Of a DNA stretch of 64,000 nt, positions 17,198 to 24,355 are shown piece by piece. Origin of the DNA: Bacteroides sp. GM023 (lineage in GTDB: Bacteria; Bacteroidota; Bacteroidia; Bacteroidales; Bacteroidaceae); NCBI RefSeq assembly GCF_014750685.1, contig NZ_JAAXGE010000005.1:668981-732980 (forward strand), in the 5' to 3' direction. The first letter of the stretch is position 1, and each line of letters opens with the position of its first letter. Both the position numbers and the translations under genes were made by a program. The notes under the pieces were generated by a model, which saw nothing but the letters and a program-made list of their open reading frames with translations, did no database searches and was not told the DNA's origin.

Positions 17198-17815
17198 ATG
17201 AACCAACAATATCCTTCCGTACTGCTTGAAAAGGCAGTCGGCGAATTTTCAAAACTTCCGGGCATCGGGCGTAAGACGGCTATGCGGCTTGTCCTGCATC
17301 TGCTCCGCCAGGACACGGCTACCGTGGAAGCGTTCGGAAGTTCCATTATCACTCTGAAACGTGAGGTGAAATATTGCAAAGTCTGCCATAATATATCCGA
17401 TACCGAAACTTGCCAGATTTGCGCTAATCCGCAACGAGACGCATCTACTGTCTGTGTAGTAGAAAATATCCGTGACGTGATGGCGGTAGAAGCAACCCAG
17501 CAATACAGGGGACTGTATCATGTCTTGGGTGGCGTCATTTCCCCGATGGATGGGGTAGGGCCGAGCGACCTGCAAATTGAGAGTCTCGTGCAACGAGTAT
17601 CCGAAGGGGGCATCAAAGAAGTAATCCTTGCCTTGAGCACTACAATGGAAGGGGATACCACGAACTTTTATATCTACCGCAAACTGGATAAACTGGGAGT
17701 CAAACTGAGTGTAATCGCCCGGGGTATATCTGTTGGTGACGAACTGGAATATGCCGATGAGGTAACTTTGGGGCGTAGTATTGTGAACCGTACCGTTTTC
17801 ACCGGAACTATATAA
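17198..17815 (+). CDS. recR: Recombination protein RecR
   Basis: This 205-residue protein has the helix-hairpin-helix GIGRKTAMRLVLHL (about 24-37), a four-Cys zinc site CKVCHNISDTETCQIC (about 58-73), and a Toprim domain opening with VCVVENIRDVMAVE. The late ARGISVGDELEYADEVTLGR segment is typical. RecR works with RecO and RecF to load RecA onto gapped DNA. It is followed 44 bases later by a membrane protein and a GNAT gene on the same strand. Confidence 0.96.
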   Translation: MNQQYPSVLLEKAVGEFSKLPGIGRKTAMRLVLHLLRQDTATVEAFGSSIITLKREVKYCKVCHNISDTETCQICANPQRDASTVCVVENIRDVMAVEATQQYRGLYHVLGGVISPMDGVGPSDLQIESLVQRVSEGGIKEVILALSTTMEGDTTNFYIYRKLDKLGVKLSVIARGISVGDELEYADEVTLGRSIVNRTVFTGTI

Positions 17816-17859
17816 TCAAATCAACTTTAGAATTAAGAACGTTAGAATTTAGAACGAAC

Positions 17860-18318
17860 ATGGAAGAACAGATAAAACGCGCTGTCAGAAATTTGAATAT
17901 CAGTTATGTTTTCTTTTGGGTGCTCCCGGCATTTCTGCTTGGGGCAGGGGAGTTTGAACTCATTCCTGTAGGAATCCTTGAAGGGAATGTGCAATCTACT
18001 TATTATTTTGAAACGGCCGGCATCCTGCTGACAGCCTTGTGCATACCTCTTTCTCTGAAACTATTCAGCCTTGTACTGAAAAAGAAGATAGACAACATGA
18101 CCATAACGCTTGCACTGAAGCGTTATGTGCAGTTAAGTATCGTCCGACTGGGAATACTCGAAATTGCTATCGTTGTAAATCTCCTGTGTTATTATCTGAC
18201 GTTGAGCAGCACAGGCAACCTCTGTATGTTGATTGGACTGACGGCTTCTCTTTTCTGCCTGCCCAGCGAGAAAAGACTGCGTAATGAACTTCACATCGCA
18301 AAAGAAAAAGACCAATGA
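17860..18318 (+). CDS. Small four-helix membrane protein, unknown function
   Basis: A 152-residue protein with four hydrophobic segments (about 17-35, 45-68, 88-110 and 113-132), a basic N terminus (MEEQIKRAVRNLN) and a charged C-terminal tail. I do not recognise a named domain. The gene lies between recR and a GNAT acetyltransferase, overlapping the latter by 4 bases (ATGA). That recR-membrane protein-GNAT order suggests an operon but not a function. Confidence 0.75.
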   Translation: MEEQIKRAVRNLNISYVFFWVLPAFLLGAGEFELIPVGILEGNVQSTYYFETAGILLTALCIPLSLKLFSLVLKKKIDNMTITLALKRYVQLSIVRLGILEIAIVVNLLCYYLTLSSTGNLCMLIGLTASLFCLPSEKRLRNELHIAKEKDQ

Positions 18319-18851
18319 GAGCATCTTTCTTAATGAACGACCGCATCTATCTCCGTGCAGTAGAGCCGGAAGATATGGATATTATGTACGAGATGGAGAA
18401 TGATCCTTCGATGTGGGATATCAGTAACTTTACAGTTCCTTATTCCCGCTACGTGCTGCGCCAGTATATCGAGGGGTCGCAATGCGATGTATTTGCAGAT
18501 AAGCAACTGCGTCTGATGATTGTCGGCAAAGCCGATCATCGCATACTTGGTACGATTGACATTACGGATTTTGTTCCTCTCCATTCACGTGGAGAAGTGG
18601 GAATTGCCATTCATAAAGACTACCGCCAACAAGGATATGCCACCGATGCATTGAAATTACTTTGCGAATATGCTTTTGATTTCCTGTCTTTAAATCAGCT
18701 CTATGCACACGTAGCGGTAGACAATGAAGTCTGTATGAAACTATTTACATCTTGTGGCTTCATTCAATGCGGATTATTAAAGAATTGGTTGCAAGTGGAA
18801 GGCTGCTACAAAGATGCAGCGCTCCTTCAGTGTCTGAATCCAAAGAAATAA
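18315..18851 (+). CDS. GNAT-family N-acetyltransferase
   Basis: A 178-residue protein of the RimJ/RimL-like (Acetyltransf_3) type. It opens NDRIYLRAVEPEDMDIMYEMEN and has the acetyl-CoA loop KDYRQQGYATDAL (motif A, about 98-110) and LNQLYAHVAVDNEVCMKLF. It probably moves an acetyl group from acetyl-CoA to an amine or protein N terminus; the acceptor is unknown. A Met at residue 7 is another possible start. It ends 4 bases before the convergent YqgE gene. Confidence 0.88.
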   Translation: MRASFLMNDRIYLRAVEPEDMDIMYEMENDPSMWDISNFTVPYSRYVLRQYIEGSQCDVFADKQLRLMIVGKADHRILGTIDITDFVPLHSRGEVGIAIHKDYRQQGYATDALKLLCEYAFDFLSLNQLYAHVAVDNEVCMKLFTSCGFIQCGLLKNWLQVEGCYKDAALLQCLNPKK

Positions 18852-18855
18852 GAAA

Positions 18856-19446
18856 TTAATTGAGAGTAGGCACTTGTGGGAAGCGTGACCACGTTTCATA
18901 CTTGCTGCCTAGTTTCTCCAAGGCTCTCCGCCACATGTCTTTTGTGTTATCTTTCATCAGATAAGACTTCTCCTCTTCAGAAACCAGCCATGTGTTCTCT
19001 TTAATCTCATTGTGTAACTGTTCGTTTTCCCAACCGGAATATCCCAGGAAAAAACGGATACATTCACTTATCTTATTCCCTTGTAATATATATTTCTTTA
19101 TTTCGTCAAAGTCTCCATTCAGATAAAGACCTTTGCTGATAGAAATAGAACCGGGAATTTCTGCTAATGTATGGAGATAAAATAAAGTATCAGTGGCAAC
19201 AGGACCTCCTTTATATAAAGGAATCTCATCGAGATACTTGAATTCCATGATAATATCATTGAGTAGAAGCGGCAATTGCTTGTTGATAACCAGCCCCATA
19301 CTACCTTCCTCGGTATGGTCGACCAGCAATATCACAGACCTGCCAAATGTTGCGTCGCGTAAAAAAGGTTCGGATATTAAAATCTTTCCTCTTGACGGAA
19401 GCACATTATTCGATTGAATCTTAAATATATCAAGGTCTATATTCAT
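18856..19446 (-). CDS. YqgE/AlgH family protein
   Basis: I choose the ATG at 19446 (MNIDLDIFKIQSNNVLPSRG), giving 196 residues, close to the family's usual 185-200; the longer TTG-type frame would run into the terminator at 19461. Typical marks are GKILISEPFLRDATFGRSVILLVDH and GSMGLVINKQL, then a GYSGWENEQLHNEIKENTWL near the C terminus. YqgE/AlgH proteins are conserved and their biochemical role is unresolved; AlgH was first named in alginate regulation. Confidence 0.92.
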   Translation of the reverse strand: MNIDLDIFKIQSNNVLPSRGKILISEPFLRDATFGRSVILLVDHTEEGSMGLVINKQLPLLLNDIIMEFKYLDEIPLYKGGPVATDTLFYLHTLAEIPGSISISKGLYLNGDFDEIKKYILQGNKISECIRFFLGYSGWENEQLHNEIKENTWLVSEEEKSYLMKDNTKDMWRRALEKLGSKYETWSRFPQVPTLN

Positions 19447-19460
19447 GCCACTAAAGTAAT

Positions 19461-19499
19461 AAAAAAAACGGAAGAACAATCATTCTTTCCGTTTTTTTT
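19461..19499 (-). terminator. Rho-independent terminator after the aminotransferase gene
   Basis: An A-rich flank, the arms CGGAAGAA and TTCTTTCCG, and a T-rich flank form a long stem, with eight A on one side and eight T on the other, so it can work in both directions. It lies between the aminotransferase stop (19541) and the YqgE start (19446). Confidence 0.8.
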
Positions 19500-19540
19500 C
19501 ATTTTAAGTGTAGCTTTTATGAATATCTTCTGTCAAACGA

Positions 19541-20857
19541 TTAGCCTACCGGATGATTTTCTGCAAATAGTTTCATTCTTTCGTCAAGCTGCGCGTATTG
19601 ATGGTCTTTAATAAAAGAGGTGCATGCCCGCAGACCTTCCTGATGGCTTCCCGTGGTAACTAACGAGATGGCGCTTACACCATAATACATTAATTCCTTA
19701 GCCAATTCACCGCTAGTCATCCCCGGATATCCGATAGTAAAATAAAATCCATCTGCAATCGGGTCGCCCAAATCGTTGTCATATACCAAATGGAATCCAT
19801 GACGAAGGAAAATATCTTTTAATTTCTTCGCTCTTTCACCATATATCTTCACTTCGTCGAGGAAGTTGTATTGTCCCTCATTGGCAGCTTTCAACATCGC
19901 AGCCATGGCGAACTGTGCAGAATGACTTGTTCCTGAAGAAAGCGCATAAAGTACCCGGTGGATAAAGACAGTACCGAATGTACCGCCACCATAACGCTTG
20001 GTCAGTCCCGGATAGCTACGATGATAGAGCTTATCTGAAATACAGCTCACGCCAATACGTTGTCCGGCATAACTGAATGCTTTGGAACCAGAAATCAGTA
20101 ATACATAATTATCTGTATAGTGCGCAACCGATGGCTGGAACGGTGCCTGATACGGCTTACTCAAATTCTGACGGAAATCCATAGCAAAATAGGCCAAATC
20201 TTCCAAAACGATTACATCATATTGTGTAGCCAATTCCCCAATGATTCTCAATTCTTCATCTTTCAGGCAAATCCAACTGGGATTATTCGGATTTGAATAG
20301 ATAATCGCCGATATATTTCCTTTCTTCAGATAGCTTTCCATTTTTTCCCTTAGCTTCTCACCGCGATAGTCATATACATCAAACGTCTCATATTTCTGTC
20401 CCATCACTACCAACTGCTGTTTCTGCACCGGAAAGCCCGGGTCAATAAACAGAATCGTATCTTTCTTCTCATCACATTGACTGCAAGTAAGGAAAGAAGC
20501 GAATGTTCCTTGCATAGAACCTGTCACGGGTACACATCCTTCCGGGCTCAAGTCTACATTAATAAATGCCTTGATAAAGTTGGAAGCCTCCTTTTTTAGC
20601 TCCGGCAACCCGTTAATGTCAGGATATAAGCTGGCGATACCCTTCTGTAATGCCTCAATCTCTGCTTTAACGCCTACGGCGGATGGAGGAAGTCCCGGAA
20701 CGCCCATTTCCATCTTGATAAATTCAATTCCCGATGCTGCTTCCGCTTTTGAAGCAATAGCTTTCACTTCCCGAATAGTCGCCTTAGAAAAATCGACAAT
20801 TTGAAACTCATTGATGGTTTCATCAATCAGATGTCGCTCAATTGGTGTATTTTTCAT
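19541..20857 (-). CDS. PLP-dependent aminotransferase (class I/II)
   Basis: Started at the ATG at 20857 (MKNTPIERHLIDETINEF), the product is 438 residues. It is a fold-type I aminotransferase with YSNPNNPSWICL (substrate and PLP contacts), VLEDLAYFAMDFR (Asp-x-x-Tyr pyridine-ring contact) and the PLP lysine in ISGSKAFSYAGQRIGV. Such enzymes swap amino groups between an amino acid and a 2-oxo acid. The specificity cannot be read here. A TACATTTG box on the minus strand lies at 20885-20892, and a terminator follows the gene. Confidence 0.9.
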   Translation of the reverse strand: MKNTPIERHLIDETINEFQIVDFSKATIREVKAIASKAEAASGIEFIKMEMGVPGLPPSAVGVKAEIEALQKGIASLYPDINGLPELKKEASNFIKAFINVDLSPEGCVPVTGSMQGTFASFLTCSQCDEKKDTILFIDPGFPVQKQQLVVMGQKYETFDVYDYRGEKLREKMESYLKKGNISAIIYSNPNNPSWICLKDEELRIIGELATQYDVIVLEDLAYFAMDFRQNLSKPYQAPFQPSVAHYTDNYVLLISGSKAFSYAGQRIGVSCISDKLYHRSYPGLTKRYGGGTFGTVFIHRVLYALSSGTSHSAQFAMAAMLKAANEGQYNFLDEVKIYGERAKKLKDIFLRHGFHLVYDNDLGDPIADGFYFTIGYPGMTSGELAKELMYYGVSAISLVTTGSHQEGLRACTSFIKDHQYAQLDERMKLFAENHPVG

Positions 20858-20942
20858 TCTATTTTCTATTTTATGTAATAGCTGCAAATGTACACGATAA
20901 TTCTTAATAAACCCACTTTTTCAGAAAAAAGATATGAAAGCT

Positions 20943-20973
20943 ATTGCAGGTTTCAAAAAAATATCTACCTTTG
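20943..20973 (+). promoter_or_regulatory. Promoter of tRNA-Asp
   Basis: ATTG at 20943-20946 and TACCTTTG at 20966-20973 are separated by 19 bases, an almost ideal Bacteroides -33/-7 pair. Transcription would begin near 20980, about 36 bases before the mature tRNA. Confidence 0.75.
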
Positions 20974-21015
20974 CATCCGCAATCGAGAGAGAGATGCGAT
21001 TTAAAAAGAAATTTT

Positions 21016-21089
21016 GGTGCGTTAGTTCAGTTGGTTAGAATACCTGCCTGTCACGCAGGGGGTCACGAGTTCGAGTCTCGTACGCACCG
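21016..21089 (+). tRNA. tRNA-Asp (GTC)
   Basis: A 74-base cloverleaf. The acceptor arm GGTGCGT pairs with ACGCACC, and the discriminator base is G at 21089. The D arm contains AGTTCAGTTGGTTAGA. The anticodon loop is CTGTCAC with anticodon GTC, and the T arm is CGAGTTCGAGTCTCG. The CCA end is not encoded. It is the only RNA gene I can identify in the window. Confidence 0.97.
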
Positions 21090-21108
21090 CTTCTTAAAGG
21101 AAATAAAA

Positions 21109-21153
21109 AAATAAAATCCTCTGATTCTTAATGAGTCAGAGGATTTTATTTTT
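21109..21153. terminator. Terminator after tRNA-Asp, also facing fabH
   Basis: AAATAAAATCCTCTGA (21109-21124) pairs perfectly with TCAGAGGATTTTATTT (21136-21151) around an 11-base loop. A-rich and T-rich flanks let it end both the tRNA transcript and the fabH transcript on the other strand. Confidence 0.85.
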
Positions 21154-21174
21154 ATGCTGAATGTACTTGTTTTT

Positions 21175-22179
21175 TTATTCTTTCTTGCCATCATATCCCC
21201 ACTTCAGATAAATAGCTCCCCAGGCAAATCCGGCTCCGAATGCTGTAAGAATCAGATTGTCTCCTTTCTTTAGTTTATCTTCAAAATCCCAGATGCAAAG
21301 CGGAAGTGTTCCTGCACTTGTGTTCCCGTAGCGTTCAATATTAACCATCACTTTTTCTGATGGAATTTCCAGGCGTTGGGTTACGGCAGTGATAATACGT
21401 TGGTTGGCTTGATGAGGAATCACCCAGTCGATATCCTCCTTGCTTAAATGATTTCTTTCGATAACAGCTTCACAGGCACTAGCCATATTGGCTACCGCAT
21501 ACTTATATACGGTACGTCCTTCCTGATAGATATAGTGCATTTGATTATCCAATGTATAATAAGAAGAGGGGCAAACAGAACCACCGGCTTTTATATGTAA
21601 GAAAGGCAATCCTTTGCCATCTGTCCTTAATACGGCATCCATGATACCTAAGTCTTCAGTCGTAGGCTCCAACATAACGGCCGCTCCACCGTCACCCAAA
21701 ATCGGGCAAGTCGCACGGTCTGTATAATTGATGATGGACGACATCTTTTCAGCTCCTACAACTATAATCTTCTTGTAATTTCCCGAACGAATGAAATTCG
21801 CTCCCGTTTCCAATGCATATAAGAAACCGCTGCACACGGCTTGAATATCAAATGCGAAAGCATTTTTTAATCCTACCCTTTCACATAGAATAGCCGCAGT
21901 GGAAGGAAGACGATAGTCAGGTGTAGTAGTAGCGACAATTATCAGGTCAACATCTTCCGGATTAGTTTTTGTACGCTGAATCAATTGTTTCACAGCTTTG
22001 CGCGCTATGTATGAAGTTCCGAGTCCTTCCCCTTTCAAGATATGCCTTTCCTTGATTCCGATGCGTCCCATAATCCATTCGTCAGTGGTATCAACCATCT
22101 TAGAAATCTCATCATTAGTCAAGATATAATCGGGCACATATCCCCCAACTCCTGTAATTACTGCGTTTATTTTCTCCAT
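21175..22179 (-). CDS. fabH: Beta-ketoacyl-ACP synthase III FabH
   Basis: This 334-residue enzyme condenses acetyl-CoA (or branched acyl-CoA) with malonyl-ACP to start fatty acid synthesis. The catalytic triad is visible: Cys in DIQAVCSGFLYAL (about 115), His in IPHQANQRI (about 254) and Asn in YGNTSAGTLP (about 285). TTPDYRLPSTA and GDGGAAVML are also typical. Bacteroides genomes usually carry more than one FabH-like gene, so this may be a paralogue. It is a single gene bounded by the terminator at 21109-21153. Confidence 0.93.
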   Translation of the reverse strand: MEKINAVITGVGGYVPDYILTNDEISKMVDTTDEWIMGRIGIKERHILKGEGLGTSYIARKAVKQLIQRTKTNPEDVDLIIVATTTPDYRLPSTAAILCERVGLKNAFAFDIQAVCSGFLYALETGANFIRSGNYKKIIVVGAEKMSSIINYTDRATCPILGDGGAAVMLEPTTEDLGIMDAVLRTDGKGLPFLHIKAGGSVCPSSYYTLDNQMHYIYQEGRTVYKYAVANMASACEAVIERNHLSKEDIDWVIPHQANQRIITAVTQRLEIPSEKVMVNIERYGNTSAGTLPLCIWDFEDKLKKGDNLILTAFGAGFAWGAIYLKWGYDGKKE

Positions 22180-22243
22180 CGGTTCTATTTTATTTAGCTA
22201 GTTTTTGAATAAGGCGGTTAATACCAAATGATAAATGCGGGCG

Positions 22244-22274
22244 CAAATATATGGAAAAGAGATTGAAATACAAT
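22244..22274 (-). promoter_or_regulatory. fabH: Promoter of fabH
   Basis: On the minus strand ATTG (22271-22274) and TATATTTG (22244-22251) are 19 bases apart and fit the Bacteroides -33/-7 signals. The fabH ATG is at 22179, leaving a leader of roughly 60 bases. Confidence 0.65.
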
Positions 22275-22431
22275 AAACGGTTGGTAAGCAGTTGCCTTTT
22301 TAATTAATAAAAAGGAATATTAGACCAAATTTTGCCAAAATATTTGGTCACATTTTTTTATTTGACCGCTAAAATAGCATATAATGAGTTTCTCGTGTCT
22401 TGCTGCCTTTTTCTTGAGTATTCTATATAAA

Positions 22432-22468
22432 GAGTAAAGGCGGTCATAACTCACGACCGCCTTTTCTC
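22432..22468 (-). terminator. Terminator after the amidase gene
   Basis: AAAGGCGGTC (22436-22445) pairs perfectly with GACCGCCTTT (22455-22464) around a 9-base loop. It follows the amidase stop codon on the minus strand by about 25 bases. Confidence 0.8.
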
Positions 22469-22489
22469 TTAGATTCCGCCTAAAACCTC

Positions 22490-22948
22490 TTACAAGTCCG
22501 AATATTCAGAGCGTGCATCATAGCAAGGACAAGATTTATGCACATCCGCACTCAATTGATAATGCCCTACAATCTTAGCCTCGGGATAGAGTCCTTTCAA
22601 CTCGCTCAATACCCGCCGAAGCGTCTCTTTTTGCAAATATGTCCTCGTATCAGCCGGCTTTCCCAGTTCATCCAATCCACCTTCATAACAAATACCTAAA
22701 CTATGCAGATTGAATCCCAGCGCATGCGCTCCGATTTCACTCATCGGGCGGGTATGGTGCAACACACCATCTTTCGTCACATAGAAATGATACCCGATAC
22801 ATTTGAATCCCCGTTTTAAATGGCATTGGAGCAACTGCTCTTCCGTGAAAGGAATATTTACCCGTGTGGCACTGCAATGTACAACAATGTACTGGATGCT
22901 CCGTGGCACATATTCCTCTTTCAATGAAAATTCTTTCAACTCTTTCAT
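22490..22948 (-). CDS. N-acetylmuramoyl-L-alanine amidase (Amidase_2 type)
   Basis: A 152-residue zinc amidase of the T7-lysozyme/PGRP fold. It opens with VPRSIQYIVVHCSATR, where His is the first zinc ligand. GYHFYVTKDGVLHHTRP and GAHALGFN form the core. The ending GHYQLSADVHKSCPCYDAR carries the other His and Cys ligands. It cuts the bond between N-acetylmuramate and the stem peptide. There is no signal peptide, as in phage endolysins. It lies 25 bases downstream of a 33-residue smalltalk peptide and the HU-like gene, the usual order of this Bacteroides cassette. Confidence 0.92.
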   Translation of the reverse strand: MKELKEFSLKEEYVPRSIQYIVVHCSATRVNIPFTEEQLLQCHLKRGFKCIGYHFYVTKDGVLHHTRPMSEIGAHALGFNLHSLGICYEGGLDELGKPADTRTYLQKETLRRVLSELKGLYPEAKIVGHYQLSADVHKSCPCYDARSEYSDL

Positions 22949-22973
22949 GATGATACTATCAATATTCGTACGT

Positions 22974-23075
22974 TTAGATATGAGCTACACAAGATGTTGC
23001 GCCCAAGGCGGACACGATTGAAGTGGCTACTGTGATAAAGATCTGCAAGATTTGTTTCCAAATAGATTTTTTCAT
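22974..23075 (-). CDS. Smalltalk protein, 33 residues
   Basis: This tiny frame starts at the ATG at 23075 (MKKSIWKQILQIFITV), has one hydrophobic stretch (residues 8-28) and ends SCVAHI before TAA at 22974-22976. It matches the small family called smalltalk, found between an HU-like gene and an amidase in Bacteroides. Residues ATSC near the end look like a lipobox, so it could be a membrane-anchored or lipid-modified peptide. Its place before an endolysin-like amidase recalls a holin or spanin, but no function is established. Confidence 0.85.
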   Translation of the reverse strand: MKKSIWKQILQIFITVATSIVSALGATSCVAHI

Positions 23076-23153
23076 GACTTTGTACTTTTAAATTTTAATA
23101 ATTGTAATGATGAATGATAAATAAAAATAGACTTAATACCTTGTTGCAATCAA

Positions 23154-23636
23154 TTATGCAGCCGGATCCGGTGTTTCTCCGCCGTTTCCATCATCCGGGT
23201 TCGGGTCGGGAGTATGAGTATCATCATCGCTGCCTTCCTCTTTTCCCGGTTTAATCAAGGTATACTTCATCGCCTTACACATATCCATGAGCATACTTCC
23301 CGGACGAAAACGGACACGCGATATCTTGATACAGGTGGCTGCCTTAAACTTATCTGCCGTTTCGGTCGCATTGCCGGTGGCAATCGTTACACGGAAGCTT
23401 CCCATATCACCCAAAAGAACAATATTGCCCAGCGATAACTGATTCTTCATTTCCAACAAAAACTCGGTAATACAGCCTTTCAACTCACCGATGGAATACG
23501 AAGAACGCTCTGAGATTCGACTGATTATCTCGTCCGTATCTACCCTGCGATTACTACGAGCCATCGCATAAAACTTAGCCGGTTCCTGTGGCTTCAACGG
23601 ATTCTTGCGCTCCACCACTACATACTTCTGTGCCAT
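23154..23636 (-). CDS. HU-family DNA-binding protein with acidic tail
   Basis: A 160-residue protein. Residues about 1-125 form an HU-like domain of the Bacteroides type: VVERKNPLKPQEPAKFYA, a long helix around GELKGCITEFLLEMK, and the LGDMGSFRVTI turn. The last 28 residues are an acidic, Pro-rich tail (SDDDTHTPDPNPDDGNGGE). HU proteins bend and coat DNA. The gene heads the HU-smalltalk-amidase set and diverges from DUF4248. Its promoter region holds a perfect 14-bp palindrome and three 10-bp repeats. Confidence 0.9.
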   Translation of the reverse strand: MAQKYVVVERKNPLKPQEPAKFYAMARSNRRVDTDEIISRISERSSYSIGELKGCITEFLLEMKNQLSLGNIVLLGDMGSFRVTIATGNATETADKFKAATCIKISRVRFRPGSMLMDMCKAMKYTLIKPGKEEGSDDDTHTPDPNPDDGNGGETPDPAA

Positions 23637-23697
23637 AATTCTTTCTTTTAAAAATGAATACTTAATACTTGAAACTTAATACTTAAAACCATATTCC

Positions 23698-23722
23698 TGT
23701 AATCGATTACACTGCAAAGATA
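23698..23722 (-). promoter_or_regulatory. HU promoter with overlapping palindromic operator
   Basis: CAAAGATA at 23715-23722 reads TATCTTTG on the minus strand, a full match to the -7 box. The perfect palindrome TGTAATCGATTACA at 23698-23711 begins 3 bases beyond it, across the expected transcription start. A protein bound there would block initiation. Autoregulation by a module protein is a reasonable guess. Confidence 0.6.
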
Positions 23723-23740
23723 CCACATCATAATAGGCGA

Positions 23741-23770
23741 ATGAACGTCATTGAACGATGCTGAACGATG
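23741..23770. repeat. Three 10-bp direct repeats between HU and DUF4248
   Basis: ATGAACGTCA, TTGAACGATG and CTGAACGATG follow one another without gaps. All carry TGAACG and two carry TGAACGATG. The period equals one helical turn, and the repeats lie about 20-48 bases upstream of the HU -7 box, where an activator or repressor would bind. Confidence 0.6.
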
Positions 23771-23853
23771 GTTATTATTTTTGACTATACACTTGCCTGA
23801 ATACAGAAAAAAGGCTACCTTTATACCATTAATAATAGAATAATCCGGATAAA

Positions 23854-24117
23854 ATGGAAGAAGTTAGATTTTGTGTGAGATGCTATGATAAGATAGAGTT
23901 AGCAAAGATGTATTTTCCCCAATTGAGTGACCCTGTATCCGTAGCAAAACTTCGCCGCTGGATGCGTAACTGCATGCCTTTGATGGAGGAACTGATGGAG
24001 GGAGATTTTCATCCGAAACTGAAAATGTTCAGCGCACGGGAAGTTCGATTGATTGTACGCTACTTGGGAGAGCCGGACGGCTATGTTCTTCTGCATGAAC
24101 ATACCTCCGTAAGATGA
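23854..24117 (+). CDS. DUF4248 domain protein
   Basis: An 87-residue protein matching DUF4248. It has CVRCYDKIELAKMYFPQLSD near the start, then LRRWMRNCMP and FSAREVRLIVRYLGEP. The pattern suggests a small helix-turn-helix-like fold: the ELAKMYFP helix followed by a basic RRW helix. The family is unique to Bacteroidales and often lies beside HU and amidase genes; its function is unknown. The gene diverges from HU and runs into the 22-bp array, whose first unit begins one base before its TGA stop codon. Confidence 0.85.
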   Translation: MEEVRFCVRCYDKIELAKMYFPQLSDPVSVAKLRRWMRNCMPLMEELMEGDFHPKLKMFSAREVRLIVRYLGEPDGYVLLHEHTSVR

Positions 24118-24355
24118 TTGTACCATTAAATTAAAATGACCGCATCTTTAAGTTGAAACGACTGTACTTTTAAGTTGAAGCGACCGCTCCTTTGAATAGA
24201 AAAGAGCGGTCGCTTTACTGTAAAGATACGGTCGATTGTATAAAAAAGACCGCTCAACTGCTTCCAATCGAGCGGTCGATTAGAAGTAATCAAGCAGTCA
24301 ATAGAAACCAATCGACCGGTCAATAGAAACCTATCAAGCCGTCGTATTCTTTTTC
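24114..24355. repeat. Tandem array of 22-bp units with GACCGGTC-like core, stop codon to stop codon
   Basis: In rows of 22 from 24114, ten full units align without a gap to 24333, plus a partial one overlapping the dnaB stop. Bases 3-10 of the rows read GATTGTAC, GACTGTAC, GACCGCAT, GACCGCTC (twice), GAGCGGTC (twice), ATACGGTC, AAGCAGTC, GACCGGTC and AAGCCGTC (not in order). Nine of the ten full units end AA and the other ends TA. Several units from 24136 share TTTAAGTTGAA, and two late ones share AATAGAAACC. The core tends to an 8-bp palindrome. It is not CRISPR, because units vary throughout and no spacer exists. The spacing of two helical turns resembles plasmid iterons. Confidence 0.8.

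Larger units (their letters stand above)
22180..22489. other. Intergenic stretch between fabH and the amidase gene
   Basis: No gene is seen in these 310 bases. They hold the fabH promoter, an inverted repeat GACCAAAT (22323-22330) / ATTTGGTC (22342-22349) followed by a run of T, and the terminator of the amidase gene. The inverted repeat lies about 150 bases upstream of the fabH start. It could be a weak terminator or a regulatory site; neither is proven. Confidence 0.6.

Noticed and set aside
24114..24355. CRISPR array
   Set aside because: Units are contiguous and vary throughout, with no constant repeat and no spacers, and no cas genes are present.
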